64,000 nt of DNA from CBDATY01 sp965200445 (lineage in GTDB: Bacteria; Bacillota_I; Bacilli_A; Mycoplasmatales; Mycoplasmataceae). Below the pieces are notes generated by a model. That model was given only the letters and a program-made list of their open reading frames with translations, did no database searches and was not told the origin of the DNA. Below, in pieces: positions 30,480-44,042 of the stretch; position 1 is the stretch's first letter; each line of letters opens with the position of its first letter. The position numbers and the translations under genes are program-made. The stretch is from NCBI GenBank assembly GCA_965200445.1, contig OZ241341.1, forward strand, positions 434,001-498,000, read 5' to 3'.

Positions 30480-31235
30480 ATGAATATTGAAAACTATAAA
30501 AATTATCTAGTTAAATGAATTAAACAGCAGGTTGCGGAGTCTAAATTGCAAGGTGTTGTGGTAGGAGTATCAGGCGGAATAGATTCTGCTGTGGTAGCGG
30601 CTTTGGCCCAACAAGCCTGTCCCAATAATTACTTAGTGGTGTCTTTACCGTGCTTTTCATCAGCAGAAACACTACACAACACCAATCTGCTCATTCAAAC
30701 CCTTAATCTTAATAGTAAAACTGTTGATTTAAGCGCTCAATATAATACTTTTATCCATCATGTCAAGGATTCTTCTATAACAAATAGTTCTGAGCATGGT
30801 TTGGAAGTTGCCAGAGGTAGTTTGAAAGCAAGACTACGGATGGTTACTCTTTACTACCTAGCTCAAACGTTAAATTACCTAGTCCTTGGCACTGATAATG
30901 CTGCCGAATGGCACTTAGGTTACTTTACTAAATATGGAGATGGGGCAGCAGACTTAGTGCCGCTTATTCACATTGCTAAGCAAGATGTGGTAAAAATGGC
31001 TGAATTGTTACATATTCCTCCAGCTATTATTCAAGCACAACCTACTGCTGATTTATGGCCCGGTCAAACAGATGAGGGTGAACTAGGGTTTACCTATCAT
31101 GATGTTGATAAATATTTACAAGGGGGAGCAGTATCTCCAGTTGTGGCTAAAAAGATTCATGATTGACATGTAGCGAATGAACATAAACGCCACTTGGCTC
31201 TAAAGCCTGATAAAAAACCTTCTGATTTAAGGTAA
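30480..31235 (+). CDS. nadE: NH3-dependent NAD+ synthetase
   Basis: Makes NAD from deamido-NAD with ammonia and ATP. The 251-residue protein has the PP-loop VSGGIDSA at about 30-37, KARLRMVTLYYLA, LGTDNAAEWHLGYFTKYGDGAADL (the adenylation and lid region), and QPTADLWPGQTDEGELGF. It lacks a glutaminase domain, so it uses free ammonia. TGA codons at 30516 and 31166. The ribosome-binding site AAGGAA precedes ATG 30480. Confidence 0.95.
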
Positions 31236-31279
31236 AATTAATTTAGTTATAATTATTTAATAGATTGGATATAAATTAT

Positions 31280-31756
31280 TTGGGTTCTTTAACGACTGTT
31301 CAAATTGTTTTAATTGTCGTATGGGGTGTTATCGCAGTCACCTGTATCGGCATCGAAATTTTTGCTACAAATTTTATTGCGCTTTGGTTTAGTGTAGGTA
31401 GCGTGGGCGCAATTATCCTGGCGGCTTTTAATATTGAATGATATTTTCAATTAATTACTTTTGTGTTAATCAGTGGGATAACACTAGCTATTTTTTATCC
31501 TTTATTAAGGAAAAAATTGATCAAGACTAAACCTGTCAAAACCAACATCGATGACTTTGTGGGTCGTAAAATTAAAATCACCAAACTAGCTGGTGATGAC
31601 AATTTATCGATTGATGGCTATACCCGTATATCTGGTATAATCTGGTCTATTAAACATAACGATAATAAAAAACATTTACATAAAAACGACATTGTTGTGG
31701 TTGAAGCTGTCAAGGGGACAACCCTCATTGTTAGAAATTTAAAAGACGGAGATTAA
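31280..31756 (+). CDS. NfeD-like membrane protein
   Basis: NfeD proteins are short membrane proteins that pair with stomatin-type proteins. The 158-residue frame has two or three membrane helices (about 6-28, 33-60, including a TGA Trp) and then the OB-fold end domain with DFVGRKIKITKLA and DIVVVEAVKGTTLIVR. No ATG exists before the helices; the only start that keeps them is TTG at 31280 (or TTG 31265), after GGAT. A start at the GTG at 31463 would lose the first helices. The stop is one base before the stomatin ATG. Confidence 0.8.
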
Positions 31757-31757
31757 A

Positions 31758-32774
31758 ATGCTTAGCACTACTTCCATAGTATTAATAGTTGTATTTTCAA
31801 TTTTAGGAATCTTGATTTTATTTTCCCTGTTCACGGGTATTAAAATTGTTCCCCAATCACATTCTTTTGTGATCGAACGACTAGGTCGGTTTTTAAAGTC
31901 GTGGGACACTGGCCTGCATCTTAAAATCCCCATTGTAGATCGCATTGCTAAGCGCATAAGCTTAAAAGAACAAGTCGTTAATTTTAAACCTCAAACTGTT
32001 ATTACACGCGATAACGTTACGATGGAAATTGACACAGTGTTATTCTTTATGGTTACCGATAGCAAACTATACACCTATGGGGTAGAGCGTCCTATTTATG
32101 CCATTGAAAATTTAACTGCTACCACTTTACGTAATGCAATTGGTGATATTGAATTAGATCGTACCTTAACATCCCGAGACCAGATTAACGCTAAATTGCA
32201 GGCTTCGCTAGATGAAGCTACTAATGCTTGAGGAATTAAGGTTATTCGGGTGGAAGTAAAAAATATTTTGCCACCCGTTGATGTGCGGAACGCGATGGAA
32301 AAGCAAATGCGTGCTGAACGAGAAAAACGTGCCAATATTTTAAATGCCGAAGGGTTTAAACGTGCCCGTATTCTAGAAGCGGAAGGAATCAAAGAAGCCA
32401 CTGTGCAAAAAGCCATTGGTAAAGCTAAAGCTCTACTAGTTAACCAAGAAGCCTTGGCTAAGTCAATTGCGATTATTAACGAAGCTAATCCTTCGCCAGC
32501 TGCTCTAAAACTACGTAGTTTTGCTGCTCTAGAACAAGTAGCTAATGGTAATAGTACGAAAATCATTATCCCATCAGAATTACAAAATTTGTCTAACCTA
32601 GCTGCCATTGCTGATTCAGTGTTTAAAGGGGTGACTGGCAAAACTGCTAATAATAAAATAACATCTGACTTTCCTGAACTAGAAGAAGAGGTTGACCTCA
32701 CAGGTAATAGCGACACTGATTCTACCCCAACAGGCAATGTCGAAGAACCAATTGATATCAGCCCCAACGATTAA
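31758..32774 (+). CDS. Stomatin/SPFH family membrane protein
   Basis: A band-7 protein thought to scaffold membrane microdomains. The 338-residue protein has an N-terminal helix (about 5-27), then the SPFH domain with IVPQSHSFVIERLGRFLK and PIYAIENLTATTLRNAIGDIELDRTLTSRDQIN (shortened), one TGA Trp at 32229, and a helical segment EKQMRAEREKRANILNAEG with alanine-glutamate repeats, the usual stomatin coiled coil. The C-terminal 60 residues are acidic and polar. It is co-transcribed with the NfeD-like protein. Confidence 0.92.
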
Positions 32775-32789
32775 AACATTTAAAAAGTA

Positions 32790-33641
32790 ATGATTAATAT
32801 CGCTAAACACATTGCTAATAAAGTGCAGCAACACCAAAGTCGCATTAGTCAATTAAAAGCCAATAACCAACGCATTCCGCAATTAGTTATTTTTCAGGTC
32901 GGTAATCAAACAGCTAGTAATGTTTACATTAGTAAAAAAATTAATCTTTGCCGTGAAATTGGCATTTTGTGTGAGCACATTCAATTACCAGCTACGACAT
33001 CTCAAAAACAATTAATTACTAACATTCAGCATTTTAATAATGATGACAAGGTTGATGGCATTATTGTTCAATTGCCATTACCATCGCACATAGATGAATA
33101 TAGTGCAATCAACAGCGTTGATGTACATAAAGATGTGGATGGACTCACAGCGCTTAACTTAGGAAAATTAGCACTAGGTAGTAGCGATGGTTTTCATTCA
33201 GGTGCCCTAAGCAGTATTAAAAACCTCTTGAATAGTTTCCAGCAAAAATGGGTGGGGAAAACAGCTGTCGTAATCGGTCAAAGTAATATCGTCGGTAAAC
33301 CAGTTGTTAATTGATTGATTAACCAAGGTATGACTGTCATCAGTTGCAATAAATTTACCCCAAATCTTGGTTTTTACACCCAACAGGGTGATGTTGTCAT
33401 TACGGCTGCTGGTGTAAGAAATTTAATTACAGCCGCTATGGTTAAACCACAGGTTATCATTTTAGATGTTGGCACTTCCTACCAACATAACAAGGTTTAT
33501 GGGGATGTACTGTGAGATGACGCAATAAAAAACAAAGCGTCTTATATTAGCCCTGTACCCGGCGGGGTTGGGCGACTAACAGTGCTCAACCTCATTAACA
33601 ATGTCATGTTAGCTTATCATAAGGCTGTTAAGGATTGTTAA
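32790..33641 (+). CDS. folD: Methylenetetrahydrofolate dehydrogenase/cyclohydrolase FolD-like
   Basis: Would interconvert methylene-, methenyl- and formyl-tetrahydrofolate. The 283-residue protein has SNVYISKKINLC with the catalytic Tyr and Lys, VDGIIVQLPLP, KDVDGLTALNLGKL, VIGQSNIVGKPV and PVPGGVGRLT. Three canonical places are changed: PCTPxG is replaced by SGALSS, and GRSxIVGxP reads GQSNIVGKP, removing the arginine that normally sits by the NADP phosphate. The catalytic Lys and the DVDG aspartate are intact. TGA at 33312 and 33513. It overlaps rbfA by 4 bp tail to tail. Confidence 0.85.
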
Positions 33642-33985
33642 TCTTCACTATTTTTGTTTTCCCGAATTAAGCTTTCAATACGATTAGCTGATTCAATTAA
33701 TTTATCATATTGAAAAATAATTTGCGGGCATTGCTTAATTTTTAGCTTGTGAGCAATGTCGTTGCGTACGGCATTTTTAATTTTATTCATCTTTTGGGCA
33801 ATGCTGATTCTAGATATGTCCTTGGCTACAGTGTAATAGACAGTAGCAATTCCTAAATCACCTGTTGTGACTACTTCCGTAATAGTGATTTTAGTAAATA
33901 TTTCAGAGTGCTCTCGCAGCAAAAAATCTGTAATGTATTTTTGGATTGTCTTAGCAAGACGCGATGATTTAATGTTTGTTTTCAT
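33638..33985 (-). CDS. rbfA: Ribosome-binding factor A
   Basis: A KH-fold protein that helps 16S maturation in the 30S. The 115-residue protein has SSRLAKTIQKYITDFLLRE and DLGIATVYYTVA, with AHKLKIKQCPQIIFQYDKLIE near the C-terminus. It is convergent with folD, overlapping by 4 bp, and divergent from the YwaF-like gene. Confidence 0.9.
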   Translation of the reverse strand: MKTNIKSSRLAKTIQKYITDFLLREHSEIFTKITITEVVTTGDLGIATVYYTVAKDISRISIAQKMNKIKNAVRNDIAHKLKIKQCPQIIFQYDKLIESANRIESLIRENKNSED

Positions 33986-34034
33986 TGTGCTGATATTGCT
34001 TATTTGCTCCTATTATATATTGAAAATATAAGTA

Positions 34035-34043
34035 TGCTATAAT
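34035..34043 (+). promoter_or_regulatory. Promoter -10 (extended) for the 34068 operon
   Basis: TGCTATAAT lies 25 bp before the ATG of the membrane gene. It may drive the whole truB-ribF block. Confidence 0.6.
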
Positions 34044-34067
34044 TTTATATTATGTTAAGGCCAAACA

Positions 34068-35075
34068 ATGAATAACAATCCTGATAATTGAGGTTTCTTT
34101 AGCCCTGGCGGAACTTGACCAGAAGGTTACTACGCTTGAACCCCGTGGAGCATAACGCAATTTGCAGGGATTATTTTTTTTGTTGTGCTTTTTAGTAGCT
34201 TGTTTTGAGCTCGCCGCTGATATAAGTATCTGGCCTTGAACAGACAATTAATGACAGTGCTAGGATGCATGTATTTAGGCCTTTTTGTAGTTTATTGCGT
34301 TTTGCACACAATTTATTTTTATGATGTGATGCCTAAAGTGGCTAATAATTTTACAACTAATATTTTTAAGTTGGATTTTAATAATGTCACCCCTAAATAT
34401 GGCAATCCGCCTCCTAACTTTGAAAACCCACCAGTGTCACCACCACAAAATTGGGCGCCTTTGCACATTAGCAGTGCGGGAGAAATAGTAGCAGCTTTGC
34501 TGCTTATTACTAAAAGTAAAAAGCTGTTCAATATTACTTTTCCGGTGTTAGGTACTCTGCCGATTGCGGCAGTCATGAGTCCCACTAAAGTATTTTACGG
34601 ACCTGAAAATTATTTTTATTATGATTTTTATCTTAACCATTCCACGATGTTATTAATTTTTTGATTCTTTTACTTATACAACGTGTCTTCTTATAATGTT
34701 AATTACATTAGACTTAATTTTCTGTTCGGGGTGGGGATGGTTGTTACCGCCTTCATTTATGACTGGTTGCTAAACACTAATTTGTTATATGTCGGCACAG
34801 AGGGTTATGCACTTAATACTACTTTATCCACTAGCTATATATTCGGTGGTCCACCATCGCGTTGGCAAGCTGCATTCGCAATACTGGTTTTAGGCGCACC
34901 ATCGATTTTAATTTTTTACTTATTCATCATCATCATCAAGCCGCTATACACATACGACGATAAAAACAATCATTTTAAAAGAGGGGCTCCATCCATTGCA
35001 AAACCAGGTTTGTTAGCCTTAAAACATATTTTTATTTGAAATAAAGCATATATTGCCACCTTAAAAAGAGTGTAA
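34068..35075 (+). CDS. YwaF/TIGR02206-like integral membrane protein
   Basis: A 335-residue protein with about seven hydrophobic helices and a tryptophan-rich N-terminus in which six of the first 50 codons are TGA. Middle segments (GPENYFYYDFYLNHSTMLL, shortened; GTLPIAAVMSP) recall the YwaF family of bacterial membrane proteins of unknown function. A proline-rich loop (FENPPVSPPQNW) is exposed between helices 2 and 3. It lies 5 bp before truB. I am fairly sure of the gene and less sure of the family. Confidence 0.65.
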
Positions 35076-35080
35076 CTAAT

Positions 35081-35992
35081 ATGTTACTGACATCAGGCAT
35101 ATTACTTTTAGACAAGCCCGCGGGGGTTAGCTCGCATCGTTTTATTAACAACTTTAAACAAATGCATCCTTGAATTAAAAAAATTGGCCACGCAGGAACC
35201 TTAGATCCATTTGCAACAGGATTGCTTATAGTCATGTTAAATAATGCGACTAAACTTAGTGATTTTTTGATGAATGCAACCGATAAGCACTATGATGTTG
35301 TTATGCAACTTTATCAAAAGACCGACACTGGCGATATAACAGGGCAACCCATTGTAAAGGTGCCTTTGGTAAAGCGTAGCATATTTACCAAAGAAGCGAT
35401 AGAAAAAGCTTTAAACCATTTTAACGGGTGTAGTTATCAACAAACTCCGCCTGCTTTTTCTGCAATTAAATGAAAAGGGCAACCACTTTATAAATACGCT
35501 CGTCACAATAAAATTATTAATGTCCCACCAAGGTGAGTAACAATTCATAATATTAATTTAATGCATTATGATCCCTCAACAGGTCAAGTCCATTTTCAAG
35601 TCATTTGCAGTAAAGGAACATATATTCGAAGCTTAGTTCAAGACATTGGGACACTGCTAAACACTCCTGCTACTACTTTTTCACTTCGTCGCACCCAAAT
35701 TGGAAATTGGTGCTTACCGTCTTACAGTGATTCTGTTAAAAGTAATGAGGATAGTGTTATTGGTTGAGAAGACATTTTTGGTAATTGGGGCTGGCCTATT
35801 ATTAGCCTGAGCCAACAACAATATCAAATTGCTAAAAATGGTGGACAATTAGTAATGCTGGATTACAAATCAAACATTGTTGTGGTACAACATAGAAATA
35901 GTAATTACCTAGCTATTTATGACAAGGTAAGCTTAGTAGATAAAACACATAGTATGTATCACTGCCGTCGTATATTAGCTGCTGGAGAATAA
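35081..35992 (+). CDS. truB: tRNA pseudouridine-55 synthase
   Basis: Makes pseudouridine 55 in the T arm of tRNAs. The 303-residue protein has GILLLDKPAGVSSHRF, GHAGTLDPFATGLL with catalytic Asp42, TPPAFSAIKWKGQPLYKYAR, and SKGTYIRSLVQDIG. TGA Trp codons at 35171, 35471, 35534 and 35765 break it in the standard code. It is followed by ribF after one base. The C-terminal part is less conserved and lacks an obvious PUA domain. Confidence 0.93.
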
Positions 35993-35993
35993 T

Positions 35994-36914
35994 ATGAAGA
36001 TATACAATATTGCAGATGTAAGTGATTTTGCTCACTTAAAAATTGATAAACCCTTGGTTATGTGTATAGGGTTGTTTGATGGAATTCATCAGGGGCACCT
36101 GCAATTAATTAAAAAAACACTATTGCTAGCTAAACATAACAATCTTCGCCCAGCGGCATTTACACTTTCCATGTCAGTTAAAGATTTTTATGCGCGACGT
36201 CATGATTTTATTTATGAACAAGACCAAAAAATAGCTATTTTTCGTAATTTAGGTCTGGAGTACTATTTTAATTATGTTGTTAGTCCGAAAACTATTGGTT
36301 TGGATAAAAAAATATTTATGGAGCATCTTGCACGTCATCTCAATGTGCAAAAAATTGTCGTAGGTGAAAATTTTAGATTTGGTCATAAGGCACAGGGAGA
36401 TATTACAGATTTACAAGCATATTTTAAATCTGCTAATGTGACAGTTGTGCAAACTGTGGCTGACGATCACCACCAAAAAATTAGTTCTTCCTTCATTCGA
36501 AGACTGTTAGCTGAGCATGCCATTGTGCAAGCTAATCAGCTTTTAATTGAGCCAATAACACACACCAGCAAAGTAATTCAAGGCAAAAAATTAGGTACCC
36601 AGATAGGTTATCCCACAGCTAACCAATTAATTACACATCCCTTGTTAATGCCAGAAGGCATCTATATTACTAAAGCTAAATTGTGAGGTAAATGGCACTC
36701 ATCCATTAGTTGTTATTGGACAGTGAATGATAAATTATTGCTGGAAACACACATTCTTAATTTTGATCAGATGTTTTATGGTCAAAATTTACAGGTCAGT
36801 TTCTTAAAGTATGTGAGAGCTAACCAAAAAGTTAATAATATGGATGAATTAAAATTATTAATTCACAATGATTGTCAACAAGCTTATCTTTATTTTCAAA
36901 AAAATAAACAATAA
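35994..36914 (+). CDS. ribF: Riboflavin kinase/FAD synthetase
   Basis: Turns riboflavin into FMN and FAD. The 306-residue protein has the adenylyltransferase GLFDGIHQGHLQLI at about 28-41 and SSSFIRRLLAE, then the kinase domain with GKKLGTQIGYPTAN and EGIYITKAKLWGKW, with one TGA. The last part (LETHILNFDQMFYGQNLQVSF) is the family's end. It follows truB, as in Firmicutes. Riboflavin would be imported, since no synthesis genes are visible. Confidence 0.94.
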
Positions 36915-36961
36915 TTTGTAAATCAGAATGAATTAAAGTAAAATTTACAGGTATTAAATTT

Positions 36962-37027
36962 TAGACCAAGCTTGTATCTTTCCCGGTTACTTGCTTAGTC
37001 TAAAAGGTTACAGTAATAAAGGGAAAT
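36962..37027 (+). promoter_or_regulatory. rpsO leader: stem and possible pseudoknot over the ribosome-binding site
   Basis: TAGACCAAGC at 36962-36971 pairs with GCTTAGTCTA at 36993-37002, one mismatch in ten. The 21-base loop contains TTTCCC (36979-36984), complementary to GGGAAA (37021-37026), which is the ribosome-binding site of rpsO. This makes an H-type pseudoknot that would block translation. S15 autoregulation by pseudoknots at its own message is known in other bacteria; that it happens here is inferred. Confidence 0.55.
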
Positions 37028-37294
37028 ATGGTTAGTAAAGAACAAAAAGCTACACTAGTTAAAAAATACGGTGCTAATGACAAAGATTCAGGTGCTGTAG
37101 AGGTTCAAGTTGCTATTTTAACAGCTGATATTCTTCAGTTGACAGAACACTTAAAAACTCACACCAAAGATGTTGTCACACGTCGTAGCCTTTTAAAAAA
37201 GGTAGAGCATCGTAAACGCTTGCTGAAGTATTTGAAGCAATCTAGTGTTGATGATTACACCAAATTAATTAAACAACTAAAACTACGTAAATAA
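37028..37294 (+). CDS. rpsO: 30S ribosomal protein S15
   Basis: Binds 16S rRNA at the helix 20-22 junction early in 30S assembly. It has 88 residues, the normal length, with VKKYGANDKDSGAVEVQVAIL and HTKDVVTRRSLLKKVEHRKRLLKYL (shortened). Ribosome-binding site AAAGGGAA, which may be masked by the leader structure. No TGA. It ends 264 bp before the 16S gene. Confidence 0.97.
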   Translation: MVSKEQKATLVKKYGANDKDSGAVEVQVAILTADILQLTEHLKTHTKDVVTRRSLLKKVEHRKRLLKYLKQSSVDDYTKLIKQLKLRK

Positions 37295-37298
37295 AGCA

Positions 37299-37332
37299 AA
37301 TATAAAAAAATATTTTTATATTATTTTTTGAT
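37299..37332 (+). terminator. AT-only hairpin after rpsO
   Basis: AATATAAAAA and TTTTTATATT (10 bp, four-base loop) follow the rpsO stop, with T-rich sequence behind. It is weak because it has no GC pairs. Confidence 0.4.
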
Positions 37333-37426
37333 ATTTTTTTGTTAAAATTGTATTCGCGCTTCGTAATAGGCCGGTATATTATTTTAACTTTTTTCATTGT
37401 TTTTTATAGAAAAAATATTATGGAAT

Positions 37427-37435
37427 TGGTATAAT
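37427..37435 (+). promoter_or_regulatory. rRNA operon promoter, extended -10
   Basis: TGGTATAAT lies 124 bp before the 16S start. No good -35 is visible at 16-18 bp; the extended -10 probably compensates. Confidence 0.6.
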
Positions 37436-37470
37436 GTTATGGCCTTTTAATGAGGCATCTTAAAGTATGT

Positions 37471-37492
37471 TCTTTGAAAACTGAATAAAATC
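37471..37492 (+). other. Left arm of the 16S processing stem
   Basis: A 22-base sequence beginning TCTTTGAAAACTG is perfectly complementary to 39153-39174 after the 16S gene. The two would form the long duplex cut by RNase III to release 16S. Confidence 0.85.
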
Positions 37493-37558
37493 AAAATCAT
37501 TGATATTAATGATGACTCTGATTTAAATACATTCTGTCAAAAGCTAGATCAAACCTTT

Positions 37559-39097
<1,539 letters not shown>

Positions 39098-39152
39098 TAT
39101 GGAGTTTTATATAAACACCTTAGATTTAGCTAGACAGATTTAAGTCAGAGGA

Positions 39153-39174
39153 GATTTTATTCAGTTTTCAAAGA
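39153..39174 (+). other. Right arm of the 16S processing stem
   Basis: Exact complement of 37471-37492. The 222-bp spacer 39098-39319 also holds the left arm of the 23S stem at 39191-39210 (partner 42295-42314, 18 of 20 positions exactly matching plus one G-U). It contains no tRNA gene. Confidence 0.85.
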
Positions 39175-39319
39175 GCATGCTGGTAATTGTTCTTTGACAA
39201 CTGAATATAGACATCAAAATTTTAGAAAATTGTTATTTTCAATAGTAATTAACTAAAGTTTCATTTACAAATGTTTATGCTTGTAAATTATAGGCAAAAA
39301 AAACGTTACTTATTAACTT

Positions 39320-42233
<2,914 letters not shown>

Positions 42234-42330
42234 GTAAGGTTTAACTTTAGTAATAAGGTTATCGCTTATAAATTATAAGTGCGTTTGTGAATGGCTATAT
42301 TCAGTTTTTAAAGAGCAATTATCATTTCTT

Positions 42331-42440
42331 TACTTAGTGGCAATATCATAATGGCAACACCTGTTCCCATCCCGAACACAGCAGTTAAGCATTATAGAGG
42401 CGAAAATAGCATTTTGCAAAAATAGCACGCTGCTAAGTTT
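42331..42440 (+). rRNA. rrf: 5S ribosomal RNA
   Basis: About 110 nt. The ends pair (ACTTAGTGGC with GCTGCTAAGT-like 3' end). The core ACACCTGTTCCCATCCCGAACACAGCAGTTAAGC is the 5S loop A-B-C region (first part shown only in short: CCATCCCGAACAC). It ends the operon before the terminator. Confidence 0.93.
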
Positions 42441-42465
42441 TTTTATGCCTTAATAAATTACAATT

Positions 42466-42503
42466 AAAAAAAACCACAATTTATGTTGTGGTTTTTGTTT
42501 TGC
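42466..42503 (+). terminator. rRNA operon terminator
   Basis: AAAAACCACAA and TTGTGGTTTTT form an 11-bp stem with a six-base loop followed by T-rich sequence. It also lies just after the end of the convergent minus-strand gene at 42524 and could serve both. Confidence 0.85.
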
Positions 42504-42523
42504 CTTTATTTTTCGGTTAACAA

Positions 42524-42862
42524 TTATTTGCTATTAGCAATCTCTTCTTTTAACCGAGCAATTTCCGCTTTGGTGCTTTTAATTTTAGCTTGCTTTGCTG
42601 GCGGGTTTGAGTGGGTTGTTTTTTTATCACTTAAACTATTAATTTGGGCTTTAATTTGAGCACCAGATCCAAAGCGTGTTTTATAACGCACAATATAGCC
42701 AAGAGAAGTGAATGCTGTTATACAACCAACTATAAAAACAACTGCACCCGCTATTGTGAGTGCCACTAAAGGATTTTTGGGCTTGTCATTTTCATAGGCC
42801 ACTAATCCCACAATGAACATTATTAAGCCAACCACGAGCAAGAATAAAGTTACGACAATCAT
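42524..42862 (-). CDS. Small two-helix membrane protein
   Basis: A 112-residue protein of unknown function: helix at about 2-23, helix at about 33-54, then a basic cytoplasmic tail ending in a short coiled coil (KSTKAEIARLKEEIAN). ATG 42862 lacks a ribosome-binding site. The same frame stays open upstream, overlapping the end of the 42898-43572 gene in its -1 frame, so a non-ATG start or a frameshift fusion with that gene is possible. Confidence 0.6.
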   Translation of the reverse strand: MIVVTLFLLVVGLIMFIVGLVAYENDKPKNPLVALTIAGAVVFIVGCITAFTSLGYIVRYKTRFGSGAQIKAQINSLSDKKTTHSNPPAKQAKIKSTKAEIARLKEEIANSK

Positions 42863-42897
42863 AAATTTAATGATTTGCTTACTTTTTTGTTTAGGTG

Positions 42898-43572
42898 TTA
42901 TTTTTGGCTTTTTTGTTGTTGCAGTTTTAATTTTTCTTTCTCCAATTCTAACTTTTGCTTTTCTAGCTCTAGCTTTTGCTTTTCTAGTTCTAATTCTTCC
43001 TCTCTAGCTTTCGCTGAGATTATGCTTTTGGATTTAGGTGATTTAATTGTTTTGGTTGTGGGTTTTTCTAGGGTTTCTTTATGCCTGCGTTCACTATTAC
43101 GTGCATTTTCATGAGCTCATGAATAAAATACCAAAGCAATGACTCCTCCAATTATAGTAAATATCAAAAGGAGAAAGGTTATTACAATTTGAGTACTTGT
43201 TCAACCTTGAGGTGAAATATATTCAGGATTATCAATTAAATAGTACTTTATAAATAGAGTAATTTGCGTAATAAGCAGAATAGCAGATATTATAAGCATT
43301 ACAGCTCCAATTGTGCCAACAGCAAATAGTGCTTGACCTGCTGTTCCGGCTTGACTAGGATCAGCACCTCCCCACAATCCTCCTTTTTGAGCACTTCATT
43401 TTGTCAAACGTGTCCCACCAACTGCGGGCGCATTAAACGTTACTTCATTACCTACAATTAATAATATTGAACCAATTGCTATCAATATTGCTAATCAAAC
43501 TAAAATGATTTTACTTCTACGAATAAAAACCATATTTTTGAGTTGCAGAATTTTTTGTTCTTTAGAATTCAT
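42898..43572 (-). CDS. Membrane protein with C-terminal coiled coil
   Basis: A 224-residue protein that I do not recognise. Helices lie at about 21-41, 83-108 and 126-150; between the first two is a Gly/Ala/Trp-rich loop (GGLWGGADPSQAGTAGQA). The C-terminal 65 residues are a charged helix with near-exact heptads (LELEKQK three times). Four Trp codons are TGA, so it is invisible in the standard code. The start ATG 43572 is preceded by CAATAAA and has no clear ribosome-binding site. Possibly in one transcript with the gene at 42524. Confidence 0.65.
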
Positions 43573-44042
43573 TTTATTGTTTTGCACCATCCTGAGATTT
43601 GCATATGATTATTAGTTTGTAGCATTTTTGTATGCTTTATTAACTACTATCTATAATATTATACTAATATTTACGAGATTTTATATTTTTTCAGCATCAG
43701 CAAAATGAAAAAAAACCTACCCTACTCTGTAAATTTAATTATGACATTGATAGTAAAAACTATTTATGACCCTGATTTGGTAAATGTCTAAGTGTTTATA
43801 AATAAAATAATAGTAATTTATAAGCATTTACTTGATATTTAGATTTTTATGATGAAGAAAAAAAGTACCTTTAAAATGCAGAAGTAAAAATTTAAATTAA
43901 TGAATTGCTAAAAAATTTTGATTCAAAATTACTAGTCTTATTTGATGCTAATCTCTTCATTGCTTATGAACAATGCTTGCAACCCAATTAATCTATTGAT
44001 GGCCGTTGTGATAAAATTAATATGTACAAAAAAGGAGATAAT
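43573..44042 (+). other. Gene-poor stretch with possible coding remnants
   Basis: 470 bp, very AT-rich. I find no complete gene, tRNA or strong repeat. A 28-codon frame from 43705 and a segment around 43895-43970 that reads LLKNFDSKLLVLFDANLF before a stop look protein-like but are broken, so a decayed gene is possible. At the end TGATAAAAT (44009-44017) and AAAAAAGGAGA (44030-44040) serve the next gene. Confidence 0.4.

Noticed and set aside
32096..32767. 223-codon minus-strand frame over stomatin
   Set aside because: Overlaps the coding sequence of a conserved gene and has a Ser/Ala/Arg-rich composition typical of antisense reading.
42813..43114. Plus-strand Phe/Ser-rich open frames
   Set aside because: Shadows of the LELEKQK coiled coil on the minus strand.
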